A program made the translations under genes and the position numbers. From positions 1 through 32,202 of the forward strand of contig CAINRW010000085.1 in the NCBI GenBank assembly GCA_903852815.1: 32,202 nucleotides of DNA, written 5' to 3'. Numbering within the stretch: position 1 is the stretch's first letter; every line of letters begins with the position of its first letter. This document shows positions 1 to 8,289 of the stretch, piece after piece. The stretch is from an uncultured Actinomycetes bacterium (GTDB taxonomy: Bacteria > Actinomycetota > Actinomycetes > Nanopelagicales > Nanopelagicaceae). The notes beneath the pieces are model-generated. The model was given only the letters and a program-made list of their open reading frames with translations, had not been told where the DNA came from and did no database searches.

Positions 1-5
1 GAAAA

Positions 6-79
6 TGGAGGTCGGAACGGGATTTGAACCCGTGTAGAGGGATTTGCAGTCCCTTGCCTCGCCTCTCGGCCATCCGACC
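6..79 (-). tRNA. tRNA-Cys (anticodon GCA), 3' CCA encoded
   Basis: Reverse complement reads GGTCGGATGGCCGAGAGGCGAGGCAAGGGACTGCAAATCCCTCTACACGGGTTCAAATCCCGTTCCGACCTCCA: 7-bp acceptor stem, T-loop GGTTCAAATCC, anticodon loop CTGCAAA, terminal TCCA. Confidence 0.95.
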
Positions 80-87
80 AAAACTAA

Positions 88-113
88 CGCCGTTCATTTT
101 TACGTGAACGGCG
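88..113 (-). other. Hairpin (9-bp perfect stem, 8-nt loop) in the spacer between tRNA-Gly and tRNA-Cys
   Basis: CGCCGTTCA (88-96) / TGAACGGCG (105-113). On the minus strand it is followed by TTAGTTTT and then the tRNA-Cys 5' end. Confidence 0.75.
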
Positions 114-123
114 AAAGGTAGAG

Positions 124-196
124 AGCGGACGACCGGGTTCGAACCGGCGACCTGAACCTTGGCAAGGTTCCGCGCTACCAACTGCGCTACGTCCGC
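124..196 (-). tRNA. tRNA-Gly (anticodon GCC), CCA not encoded
   Basis: Reverse complement GCGGACGTAGCGCAGTTGGTAGCGCGGAACCTTGCCAAGGTTCAGGTCGCCGGTTCGAACCCGGTCGTCCGCT: cloverleaf stems, GGTTCGAACCC T-arm, anticodon loop TTGCCAA. Confidence 0.95.
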
Positions 197-206
197 GAAG
201 AGGCAA

Positions 207-236
207 AATCTATCGCACGTTGGCCCAATGCGCCAA
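207..236 (-). promoter_or_regulatory. Candidate promoter for the tRNA-Gly/tRNA-Cys unit
   Basis: Minus strand TTGGCG (-35-like), 18-nt spacer, TAGATT (-10-like, plus coordinates 207-212), then tRNA-Gly 5' end at 196. Confidence 0.45.
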
Positions 237-253
237 AGTGGCGAAAGGGTCAC

Positions 254-259
254 TACCTT
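254..259 (+). promoter_or_regulatory. Candidate -10 (TACCTT) for leaderless pabB-like mRNA
   Basis: TACCTT then 6 nt (tgcact) then GTG at 266; no purine-rich SD in that spacer. Confidence 0.45.
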
Positions 260-265
260 TGCACT

Positions 266-1255
266 GTGAGTTCACTGCCGAACGGGCCAATTTTCTGGAT
301 GAATGGTCGCCTTGCCACTGGTCTGACCCAGGTTTCGCGCGATCCAGCCGTGCTCGATGATGGCGGATTCTGGGCAGTTTCAACAACTTTTGAAGGTGAG
401 TTTCTAGCTGCGCAATTTGAGCACGTTGAATCAGCTGATTTTCCAAAAAGTGAATGGAAGAAGGCATCCGGGCATTGGATTAGTTCGCAAAGTCACGATG
501 ACTATCAGTCTTATGTGCGACGCATTCAAGATTTGATTGCACAAGGTTGGGTTTATCAAGTTAATGCATGCAGAGAGTTATCAATTGAAACCGACTCTGA
601 AAATTTACGTGGGTTGTTCAGTGAAATAATCGCGAACAATCCTGCTCCGTGGGCAAGTTATTTAGAGTTACCAGAAATTCAAATCGCATCAGCTTCACCT
701 GAACTTTTCTTAAAGCGCTCTGGTGGTCAAGTGCGAACTTCACCTATTAAAGGAACCGCACCACTAGATACTTCGGACTTTGGAGTTAAAGATCAAGCGG
801 AAAACGTAATGATTGTTGATTTGATGCGAAATGATTTAGGTCAAATTTGCAAAAGTGGCACTGTTTCAGTTCCGCGCCTTCTTGCCACTGAAATTCATCC
901 CGGATTACTACATTTAGTTTCAGATATCGAAGGTGAATTGAAAGAAGATTTATCATGGAGTGAAATTATTTCTGCGCTTTCACCACCTGGTTCGATTAGT
1001 GGAGCACCTAAATCTTCGGCAGTAAAAGTTATTAAAGAAAATGAAGAACGACGCGGGGCGTATTGCGGGGCACTGGGTTGGGTGCAAGGAGACCAATGTG
1101 AACTCTCGGTAGCAATTCGTATATTTATAAAAGATGACAAATTACGTTTTGGCACAGGTGCGGGAATTACTTGGGGGAGTGACCCTGAAAAAGAGTGGGA
1201 AGAAACCCAACTCAAAGCAAGGCGTTTGATTTCTATTGCTGGGGGTCAATTATGA
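266..1255 (+). CDS. pabB: Chorismate-binding enzyme, aminodeoxychorismate synthase component I (PabB-like)
   Basis: Chorismate-binding domain motifs SPELFLKR, PIKGTAP, LMRNDLGQICKSGTV, SGAPK, GAGITWGSDPEKEWEET. PIKGT favours PabB over TrpE. Confidence 0.88.
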   Translation: MSSLPNGPIFWMNGRLATGLTQVSRDPAVLDDGGFWAVSTTFEGEFLAAQFEHVESADFPKSEWKKASGHWISSQSHDDYQSYVRRIQDLIAQGWVYQVNACRELSIETDSENLRGLFSEIIANNPAPWASYLELPEIQIASASPELFLKRSGGQVRTSPIKGTAPLDTSDFGVKDQAENVMIVDLMRNDLGQICKSGTVSVPRLLATEIHPGLLHLVSDIEGELKEDLSWSEIISALSPPGSISGAPKSSAVKVIKENEERRGAYCGALGWVQGDQCELSVAIRIFIKDDKLRFGTGAGITWGSDPEKEWEETQLKARRLISIAGGQL

Positions 1256-2004
1256 AAGTGATTTTGAATTCAGATCTGGTGTCTAGTGATGGCCGCGGAC
1301 TACTTGAATCTGGTTGGCTAACCGGTGATGGAGTTTTTGAGACGATAAAGACTGTTAATAAGTTGCCGTATTCACTGGCAAGACATTTAGACCGAGCTCG
1401 CTTGGCGGCGCATGCGCTAGAGATACCTATGCCTGAGCGAGAAGAAATCGAAGTTGCTGTCGATGCGATTCTGAGTAATCAAGGATTCCCTACTGGGATG
1501 CTGCGAATTAGTTTTGGGCGCGATGGTCAATGGTTGGTCGCGCATATGTCGTATGAAGAAATCACAACTGCAGCAAAAGTTCGTTTGCACCCAGAACTAA
1601 TAGATGGACACCAATGCAAAATATTTCCGTACTCAGAGCGTTTAGATATTTTGCACCAAGCTCGGGCGGCCGGTTTTGATGATGCATTGGTTTGCAATAA
1701 ACGCGAATTAATAAGTGAGGGATCAGTTACAAATTTCATTGCACAAATTAATGGTCAATGGATTACGCCGCCGATCTCTGATGGTGCACTTCCTGGAATT
1801 ATGCGCGGAATCCTCCTAGAGAATAATCTCGTAGTCGAAAAATCCATTTCTCGCAATGACATCATGACTATCTCATCGGCCTTTTTGCTCAGCAGTTTGA
1901 GAATTGCCCAACCCGTAGAATCCATCGAAGGGCGTTCGTTGGATCTTTCACTTGACCTCGGAGCGCAAATTCATGCGTTAGCAGTTAAGTATTCGGTAGG
2001 CTGA
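1252..2004 (+). CDS. pabC: Aminotransferase class IV, probable 4-amino-4-deoxychorismate lyase
   Basis: [25 protein letters not shown]-type region, '[29 protein letters not shown]', '[12 protein letters not shown]'. ATG at 1252 overlaps the pabB stop; the longer ORF start at 1195 lies within pabB. Confidence 0.85.
   Translation: MKVILNSDLVSSDGRGLLESGWLTGDGVFETIKTVNKLPYSLARHLDRARLAAHALEIPMPEREEIEVAVDAILSNQGFPTGMLRISFGRDGQWLVAHMSYEEITTAAKVRLHPELIDGHQCKIFPYSERLDILHQARAAGFDDALVCNKRELISEGSVTNFIAQINGQWITPPISDGALPGIMRGILLENNLVVEKSISRNDIMTISSAFLLSSLRIAQPVESIEGRSLDLSLDLGAQIHALAVKYSVG
1997..2002 (+). promoter_or_regulatory. Candidate -10 (TAGGCT) for leaderless thrS mRNA
   Basis: TAGGCT then 6 nt (gaggcc) then ATG at 2009. 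Confidence 0.4.
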
Positions 2005-2008
2005 GGCC

Positions 2009-3991
2009 ATGATTCAGGTAACCGTTGATGGCGTTTCTCGTACGATCGAAGCCGATCAACGCCCAACCCATCTTTTTGCTGACGTTAAAGAGATTGTCGT
2101 TTGTCGAATAAACGGAGTTTTGAAAGACCTGTGGAGTGATTTAGCCGAAGGCGACATTGTTGAATCAGTTTCAATTAATTCACCCGATGGCTTGTTCGTT
2201 CTTCGTCACTCAACGGCTCACGTCATGGCACAAGCGGTACAAGAAGTTTTCGCTGACACTAAACTTGGAATCGGCCCTCCAATTAAAGATGGCTTTTATT
2301 ATGACTTTGACCCCCAGACACCTTTTAATCCAGATGATTTGGTGAAGATCGAAAGTGTCATGCGCAAGATTGTTAAAGATGGCCAACGTTTTCGCCGTCG
2401 AGTAATTTCAGAGGCCGATGCTTTAGCTGAACTTGCTCACGAGCCTTACAAGTGTGAACTCATTGGAATCAAAGGGCCAGCAGGTGAAGAGGCAAGCGTC
2501 GAAGTTGGCGGAAGTGAATTAACTATTTATGACAACTTAGGCAGAGATGGAAATCCTGTGTGGTCTGATTTGTGCAGAGGCCCACACCTTCCTTCGACTA
2601 AACATATTCCAGCCTTTAAGTTGATGCGAAGCGCGGCTGCATACTGGCGAGGTTCTGAAAAGAATCCAATGCTTCAACGCATTTATGGAACTGCGTGGCC
2701 ATCTCAAGATGAGCTCAATGCTCATTTGGAACTTCTTGCAGAGGCCGAAAAGCGCGATCACCGACGTTTAGGTACCGAACTCGATCTATTTTCGTTTCCC
2801 GAAGAAATTGGTTCGGGTCTTGCAGTGTTTCATCCAAAGGGCGGAATCATTCGCCGAGCAATGGAGGATTACTCACGCAAGCGCCACGAAGATGAGGATT
2901 ATGAATTTGTATATTCACCGCACATAACCAAAGCGGCTTTATTTGAAAAATCTGGACACCTTGATTGGTATTCAGAAGGAATGTATCCACCAATGATTAT
3001 GGATGAAGAACTCCATGCTGATGGAACGATTAAAAAGCCTGGACAGCAGTACTACATGAAACCAATGAACTGTCCGTTCCATAATTTAATTTTCCAGTCT
3101 CGCCAACGTTCTTATCGCGAATTACCTTTGAGACTGTTCGAATTTGGAACGGTTTATCGCTACGAAAAATCTGGCGTGCTTCATGGCATAACTCGTGCCC
3201 GTGGTTTTACGCAAGATGATGCCCACATCTATTGCACCAAAGATCAGATGGCTGGCGAACTTGATTCATTATTAACTTTCGTTTTGAACTTGCTGCGCGA
3301 TTACGGTTTAAATGATTTTTACTTGGAACTTTCAACTAAGAATCCTGAAAAATTCGTTGGGGACGATGCTGATTGGATAGAGGCTACTGAGACTTTGCGA
3401 AAAGCTGCAGTGGCACAAAATCTTGAACTTGTTCTCGATGAAGGTGGGGCTGCTTTTTACGGACCTAAAATCTCCGTACAAGCGAAAGATGCAATCGGAA
3501 GAACGTGGCAGATGTCCACGATTCAAGTTGATTTCCAATTGCCACAGCGTTTTGAACTTGAATACTCTGCCGCTGATGGATCACGTCAACGTCCGGTAAT
3601 GATTCACCGTGCATTGTTTGGTTCAATCGAACGTTTCTTTGGGGTTCTCACCGAGCATTACTCTGGTGCATTCCCACCATGGCTTGCTCCAGTTCAAGCA
3701 ATTGGAATTCCAGTTGCCGATGCGTTTTCAGATTATTTAGCGCAAGTAATTAAAGATATGAAACGCGCAGGTATTCGAGCCGAATTAGATGCATCCGATG
3801 ATCGCATGCAGAAGAAAGTTCGCAATGCCCAAATGCAAAAGATTCCATTCATGGTTATCGCAGGTGAGGAAGATATGGCTGCAGGTGCCGTTTCATTCCG
3901 TTATCGCAATGGTGAACAGAAAAATGGAATTCCAATTGCAGATGCAATCGAAGAGATTAAGAAGTGCATCATCGAACGGACACAGGTTTAA
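2009..3991 (+). CDS. thrS: Threonyl-tRNA synthetase
   Basis: Full-length 660 aa: TGS domain, [11 protein letters not shown] editing-domain motif, class II motifs ([40 protein letters not shown]), anticodon-binding C-terminus. Confidence 0.97.
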   Translation: MIQVTVDGVSRTIEADQRPTHLFADVKEIVVCRINGVLKDLWSDLAEGDIVESVSINSPDGLFVLRHSTAHVMAQAVQEVFADTKLGIGPPIKDGFYYDFDPQTPFNPDDLVKIESVMRKIVKDGQRFRRRVISEADALAELAHEPYKCELIGIKGPAGEEASVEVGGSELTIYDNLGRDGNPVWSDLCRGPHLPSTKHIPAFKLMRSAAAYWRGSEKNPMLQRIYGTAWPSQDELNAHLELLAEAEKRDHRRLGTELDLFSFPEEIGSGLAVFHPKGGIIRRAMEDYSRKRHEDEDYEFVYSPHITKAALFEKSGHLDWYSEGMYPPMIMDEELHADGTIKKPGQQYYMKPMNCPFHNLIFQSRQRSYRELPLRLFEFGTVYRYEKSGVLHGITRARGFTQDDAHIYCTKDQMAGELDSLLTFVLNLLRDYGLNDFYLELSTKNPEKFVGDDADWIEATETLRKAAVAQNLELVLDEGGAAFYGPKISVQAKDAIGRTWQMSTIQVDFQLPQRFELEYSAADGSRQRPVMIHRALFGSIERFFGVLTEHYSGAFPPWLAPVQAIGIPVADAFSDYLAQVIKDMKRAGIRAELDASDDRMQKKVRNAQMQKIPFMVIAGEEDMAAGAVSFRYRNGEQKNGIPIADAIEEIKKCIIERTQV

Positions 3992-3994
3992 TCC

Positions 3995-4516
3995 ATGTCT
4001 ATAGATGGCGCAGGTATTCCTGACGGCTGGCAGCGCTTATGGGCACCACATCGCCTTGAATACCTGCGCGGTGAAAATAGGCCTTTAGCTGATAACGAAG
4101 TTCCCTGTCCTTTTTGCAGAATCCCAACGTTGGAAGATGCAGAGGGTTTAATCGTTCACCGAGGCAAAAGCGCATTCGTTGTAATGAATCTCTATCCATA
4201 CAACCCAGGGCATTTACTGGTGTGCGCATATCGACATGTACCTGATTTAACGGATCTAACAAGTGACGAGCGGGATGAGATTTTTGAACTCACAGCTCAT
4301 GCCATGAAAACTGTTCGCAAAGTTTCCAGTCCAGAGGGTTTTAACTTGGGCATGAACCAGGGGGCGGTTTCTGGAGCTGGAGTCGCTGAACATATTCACC
4401 AGCATGTAGTCCCACGTTGGTCCGGGGATGTAAACTTTATGCCGATTATTGGTAAGACTAAAGTTTTGCCACAACTTTTAAATTTAACTCGTGATGAGAT
4501 CGCCGCAGCCTGGTAA
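3995..4516 (+). CDS. HIT-domain protein (Ap4A hydrolase/phosphorylase-like)
   Basis: HIT motif HIHQHVVPRW; 'CPFCRIPTLEDAEGLIVHRGKSAFVVMNLYPYNPGHLLVCAYRHVPDL'. Lies between thrS and pgsA, as in other Actinobacteria. Confidence 0.93.
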   Translation: MSIDGAGIPDGWQRLWAPHRLEYLRGENRPLADNEVPCPFCRIPTLEDAEGLIVHRGKSAFVVMNLYPYNPGHLLVCAYRHVPDLTDLTSDERDEIFELTAHAMKTVRKVSSPEGFNLGMNQGAVSGAGVAEHIHQHVVPRWSGDVNFMPIIGKTKVLPQLLNLTRDEIAAAW

Positions 4517-5101
4517 TTAGTTGCTTAGCTGATCTAAATATTCATTAACTTCTTTAATGCCAATACCTTTTTCGATCCACAACGGTATTGCGGGAAATAG
4601 AACTCCTGCGGCGAAGGCACCTTCGCCAAAAGATGTTGCTAACTCAATGTATTCGGCGCGAAACTCCTGAACCAAAGTTTCATGTTCAGCTTCGCACGCA
4701 CGCCTAACTTCTGGTTTGGTCGAATAATCAATAATTGTCATATCTATGAGCGAAATTAATGCGCAGGGCAATCCATCTTCTGCATGTAAAACTAAATATG
4801 GTGTTACAACTTGGTCCAAAGTTCGAGTTGCTAACATCACTGCATCATCGAAATCGCCTAAACCGGATTGCAATTCGGTAACTACAACCATGCGTGGCGT
4901 GAGGAAGTCATCCAAAGATTGCCAGGTAGAAATCGTGTCGCTATCAATTCCTGTGTTTGGATTAATCACAAAAATCGCGCACTCGAACTCACTTGAAATT
5001 TCGGGTGCAAACTTCGCCCCCAACGCCTCGGCAACTTTCTCGGGCCCAGCGCTTTCGTGCCCATAGATGGCGATATTGCGCGGGGATGTGTAATTCTGCA
5101 C
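4517..5101 (-). CDS. Uncharacterised protein resembling a degenerate EF-G G domain (predicted pseudo-GTPase)
   Basis: 'NIAIYGHESAGPEKVAEALG' parallels the EF-G P-loop segment, 'TWQSLDDFLTPRMVVVTELQSGLGDFDDAV' parallels 'VWRQADRY.VPRI.FVNKMDR.GADFDR', and 'AEDGLPCALISLIDMTIIDY' parallels 'GAED.F.GV.DLI.MKAI.W'. The protein ends where EF-G domain I would end. Confidence 0.65.
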   Translation of the reverse strand: MQNYTSPRNIAIYGHESAGPEKVAEALGAKFAPEISSEFECAIFVINPNTGIDSDTISTWQSLDDFLTPRMVVVTELQSGLGDFDDAVMLATRTLDQVVTPYLVLHAEDGLPCALISLIDMTIIDYSTKPEVRRACEAEHETLVQEFRAEYIELATSFGEGAFAAGVLFPAIPLWIEKGIGIKEVNEYLDQLSN

Positions 5102-5107
5102 TGGCTC

Positions 5108-5117
5108 AGCCTACGAT
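5108..5117. promoter_or_regulatory. Candidate bidirectional promoter core: overlapping divergent -10-like hexamers
   Basis: AGCCTACGAT contains TACGAT (+, 5112-5117; 8 nt to the pgsA ATG) and TAGGCT (-, 5113-5108; 6 nt to the minus-strand GTG at 5101). Confidence 0.5.
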
Positions 5118-5125
5118 GAGCCCTG

Positions 5126-5728
5126 ATGATTAGCGCTTCTTTGAAACCCGCGGTTACGAGATTAATAACACCCGTAGCCTCTGCCGCTTTGCGCGCAGGA
5201 ATTACGCCCAATGCAGTCACGTGGGTAGGCGCTTTCGGGGTTGTCTTCTCAGCATTATTTTTCTATCCGCGCGCCGAATTTATTACTGGAACTGCCGTGA
5301 TTATGGCCTTTGCCTTAAGTGATTTATTTGATGGTGCCATGGCACGAATTTCGAAAAAAGGTGCCAGCAAGTGGGGAAGTTTTCTAGATTCAACTATCGA
5401 TCGGGTAACTGATTCGGCGATTTTGTTGGGACTTGCAGTTTATTTAACCAAAAACAATGACGCACTTGTTTATGTTGTGATGGTCACGATGGTGACTGGA
5501 ATTCTTGTGCCTTACATCAGGGCTAAAGCTGAAAGTTTCTCGATTCAATGTTCAGGCGGAATCGCCGAAAGAACTGAGCGCCTCATCATCGCACTTTTTG
5601 CAATAGGTCTTAATGGTTTTGATGTCCCATATGTACTTGCATTTGGAATGTGGCTACTTGCCATACTTGGTGTGATAACCGTGATTCAAAGAATGCTCAT
5701 AGTGCGAAAAGCGTTACGAAATGTTTGA
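5126..5728 (+). CDS. pgsA: CDP-alcohol phosphatidyltransferase (phosphatidylinositol phosphate synthase-like)
   Basis: CDP-alcohol phosphotransferase motif D-G-x2-A-R-x8-G-x3-D-x3-D: DGAMARISKKGASKWGSFLDSTID. Genomic neighbourhood of PIM biosynthesis. Confidence 0.92.
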   Translation: MISASLKPAVTRLITPVASAALRAGITPNAVTWVGAFGVVFSALFFYPRAEFITGTAVIMAFALSDLFDGAMARISKKGASKWGSFLDSTIDRVTDSAILLGLAVYLTKNNDALVYVVMVTMVTGILVPYIRAKAESFSIQCSGGIAERTERLIIALFAIGLNGFDVPYVLAFGMWLLAILGVITVIQRMLIVRKALRNV

Positions 5729-6605
5729 GAGTTTAACTGCACAGGGCTACTTTGCCGCTTGGCGAATTTTGAGATGGCTGCCTGAAAAATTTGTTTACTC
5801 GAAAGCCAACAAAGTTGCTGATTATCTAGTGAAGAAAAATGGAAAAAGCGTTCGGCGATTGCGCAGTAATTTAGCTAGAACACAACCAGGAATCACAGAA
5901 TTAGATTTAGAACTTCTTCTCTACAGGGCAATGCGCTCTGCATTGAGATATTGGTGTGACACGTTTAGATTTCCTGACTGGACTAAAGCGCGCATCCTTT
6001 CGACAGTAACGTTCAATGATGAAAATATCCTTTTAGATGCGATTGCACGAGGCAATGGTGTAATTGTGACGCTGCCTCACTGCGGAAATTATGATCATGC
6101 AGCGGCGTATTTCTGCGCGAAAGGTGCAAAGTTAGTAACTGTTGCCGAGCATCTAAAACCTGAAAAACTCTTTAAGAAATTTATGCAGTATCGAGCCGAT
6201 TTTGGCATGGAAGCGCTACCTCTTGATGGTCGAGTCATTCCAACTTTGATGCAACGCCTAAAGTCTGGCTGCGTTGTGGCCCTTGCTGCGGATCGAGATT
6301 TATCGCGCACTGGAATTGACGTAACTTTTTTCGGGGGACCTGCACGTATGCCGGCTGGTCCAGCTTTGCTGGCTTTGCGAACTAATGCGCCACTCATCAG
6401 TGCTTACATCACCTACAACGATGCCGGAATTCACATTGATCTTGCAACGATTGAGATTCCAACCGTAGGAAGTGAAAGTGAAAAAGTTCAAGTGCTCGTT
6501 CAACTCTCTGCGGATCATTTTGCTCAAGGCATTTCCCAAAATCCCCAAGATTGGCACATGATGCAGCGAATTTGGATTGATGGCGATTTCAAGGACCGCA
6601 ATTAA
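5721..6605 (+). CDS. Phosphatidylinositol mannoside acyltransferase (LpxL/HtrB-like lysophospholipid acyltransferase)
   Basis: 'GNGVIVTLPHCGNYDHAAAYFCAKGAKLVTVAEHLKPEKLFKKFMQYRADFGMEALPL' and 'ALAADRDLSRTGIDVTFFGGPARMPAGPALLALRTNAPLI'; lies between pgsA and pimA. Confidence 0.92.
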   Translation: MFESLTAQGYFAAWRILRWLPEKFVYSKANKVADYLVKKNGKSVRRLRSNLARTQPGITELDLELLLYRAMRSALRYWCDTFRFPDWTKARILSTVTFNDENILLDAIARGNGVIVTLPHCGNYDHAAAYFCAKGAKLVTVAEHLKPEKLFKKFMQYRADFGMEALPLDGRVIPTLMQRLKSGCVVALAADRDLSRTGIDVTFFGGPARMPAGPALLALRTNAPLISAYITYNDAGIHIDLATIEIPTVGSESEKVQVLVQLSADHFAQGISQNPQDWHMMQRIWIDGDFKDRN

Positions 6606-7789
6606 TGCTGACCAAGAAATTACGGATTGGAATTGTTTGTCCCTATGGTTGGGATACACCAGGCGGCGTTCAAAACCATATTCGAGATTTAGCTGAGTAT
6701 CTGATAACTGCTGGTCACGAAGTTTCGGTATTAGCACCTGCAATTGATGAAGAGAAGTTACCTGGCTATGTCGTAAGTGCAGGTAAACCGATTTCAATCC
6801 CTTACAACGGCGCAGTTGCCCGTGTACTTTTTGGTCCGATTGCTTATGCGCGGGTTAAATCATGGATCTCTTCTGGCAACTTTGATTTATTGCATTTACA
6901 TGAGCCAGCTATTCCGTCAATTTCGCTACTAGCCTGCTGGGCAGCAGAGGGTCCAATGGTGGGAACTTTTCATGCGGCGGCAAAACGTCAAAAAGTTATC
7001 TTTGCAATTGGTCCAATTCTTGAGCCCGCAATAGAAAAACTGTCGGCCCGCATTGCCGTTTCAGAGGCTGCACGTTTAACGTTAACAGATCACTTAGAAA
7101 CCGATGCCGTAATAATTCCCAATGGAATTTATGCAAAGCGTTATTCACAAGGCAGCGCGCAAAGTAAGTGGACTGGAAACACAATTGGATTTATTGGACG
7201 ATTTGATGAGCCCCGAAAAGGTTTACAAGTATTAGTTGACGCACTTCCAATAATTTCTAGATTTGCACCCGATGTCAGAGTTTTAGTTGCAGGTCCAGGC
7301 GATATCGAAGAAACTAAGAAAAACATCGATAAGCAGTTATTGAATCGTTTTGAATTCCTTGGTCGAATTAGCGAAGAGGATAAAGCTGACTTCATGTCTT
7401 CGGTATCGCTCTATGTTGCACCTAATACTGGCGGCGAATCATTTGGAATTATTTTGGCCGAGGCGTTAGCTGGTGGCGCATGTGTTGTTGCAAGTGATAT
7501 TCCTGCTTTTGATTCTTTGTTAGGCGCGGGGGAGTTTGGGGCGTTGTTTAAGTCCGAGGATTCAACTGATTTAGCAAAAGTGATTATCGATTTATTGCGC
7601 GATCCCGCAAAGCGTGAAGCACTCTCACGCCAGGGCCAAATACATGCGCAAGAATTTGATTGGGATGTTGTCGCGCAGCAGATTTTCTCAGTGTATGAAA
7701 TGGCAATTGTCGGCGGAAGCGGTGTCTCGGTTGGCTCTGATGCCCGTCCGTGGAATCGTTTTCTTTCAAGAGATGAGGAGAAGCGATGA
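6605..7789 (+). CDS. pimA: GDP-mannose-dependent alpha-mannosyltransferase PimA (GT4 family)
   Basis: 'RIGIVCPYGWDTPGGVQNHIRDLAEYL', 'FIGRFDEPRKGLQVLVDALP', 'VAPNTGGESFGIILAEALAGGACVVASDIPAF'. Confidence 0.93.
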   Translation: MLTKKLRIGIVCPYGWDTPGGVQNHIRDLAEYLITAGHEVSVLAPAIDEEKLPGYVVSAGKPISIPYNGAVARVLFGPIAYARVKSWISSGNFDLLHLHEPAIPSISLLACWAAEGPMVGTFHAAAKRQKVIFAIGPILEPAIEKLSARIAVSEAARLTLTDHLETDAVIIPNGIYAKRYSQGSAQSKWTGNTIGFIGRFDEPRKGLQVLVDALPIISRFAPDVRVLVAGPGDIEETKKNIDKQLLNRFEFLGRISEEDKADFMSSVSLYVAPNTGGESFGIILAEALAGGACVVASDIPAFDSLLGAGEFGALFKSEDSTDLAKVIIDLLRDPAKREALSRQGQIHAQEFDWDVVAQQIFSVYEMAIVGGSGVSVGSDARPWNRFLSRDEEKR

Positions 7790-8289
7790 AAAGTTTTGTC
7801 GCAGCAATCTTTTTTCTGTTGCTTATTTTGTGGTACTTATCTTTCTTGGCCTCGCGCTTAGATCGCCTCCATCATCGCGTGGAAACAAGTTGGGCCAATC
7901 TCGATGTTCTTCTACAAAAACGGGCAGCAGTGGCTTTAGAAATTGCACATAGTGGTTTAGCAGATCCAGCATCCTCAATGCTTTTAACGGGTGCGGCCTA
8001 TCAAGCGCGCGACGCCGAAATTCAAAATCGCTCAATGGCTGAAAGTGGATTATCGGGTGCTTTAGGGTTACTGCTCGCTGATAGTCAAGATGCACCAAGT
8101 GATTTGGAGCATGCGTTACTGAAGGAGCTTTCGTTGTTAACTGAGAAAATTCGAGTGGCGATTGCCATGCATACCGATGCTGTCTCATCTACTCAGATGG
8201 TTCGCAAAAAATTGATTGTGAGAAGTTTTCGTCTTGCTGGTACTGCGCCACTTCCCGTGACATATGAGTTTGAGTCTGATGTTTTATAA
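7786..8289 (+). CDS. LemA-like single-pass membrane protein
   Basis: N-terminal hydrophobic helix followed by 'RLDRLHHRVETSWANLDVLLQKRAAVALEIA', resembling LemA-family coiled segments; follows pimA in Actinobacteria. Confidence 0.6.
   Translation: MKSFVAAIFFLLLILWYLSFLASRLDRLHHRVETSWANLDVLLQKRAAVALEIAHSGLADPASSMLLTGAAYQARDAEIQNRSMAESGLSGALGLLLADSQDAPSDLEHALLKELSLLTEKIRVAIAMHTDAVSSTQMVRKKLIVRSFRLAGTAPLPVTYEFESDVL

Noticed and set aside
231-243. Short palindrome CGCCA-AAG-TGGCG upstream of pabB and tRNA-Gly
   Set aside because: Only 5-bp arms, and it overlaps the putative tRNA promoter -35. Too weak to call an operator or terminator.
4746-5066. Plus-strand ORF of 106 aa opposite the pseudo-GTPase gene
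   Set aside because: Low-complexity, Ser/Lys-rich shadow ORF. The minus-strand frame shows coherent EF-G-like homology and a plausible start.
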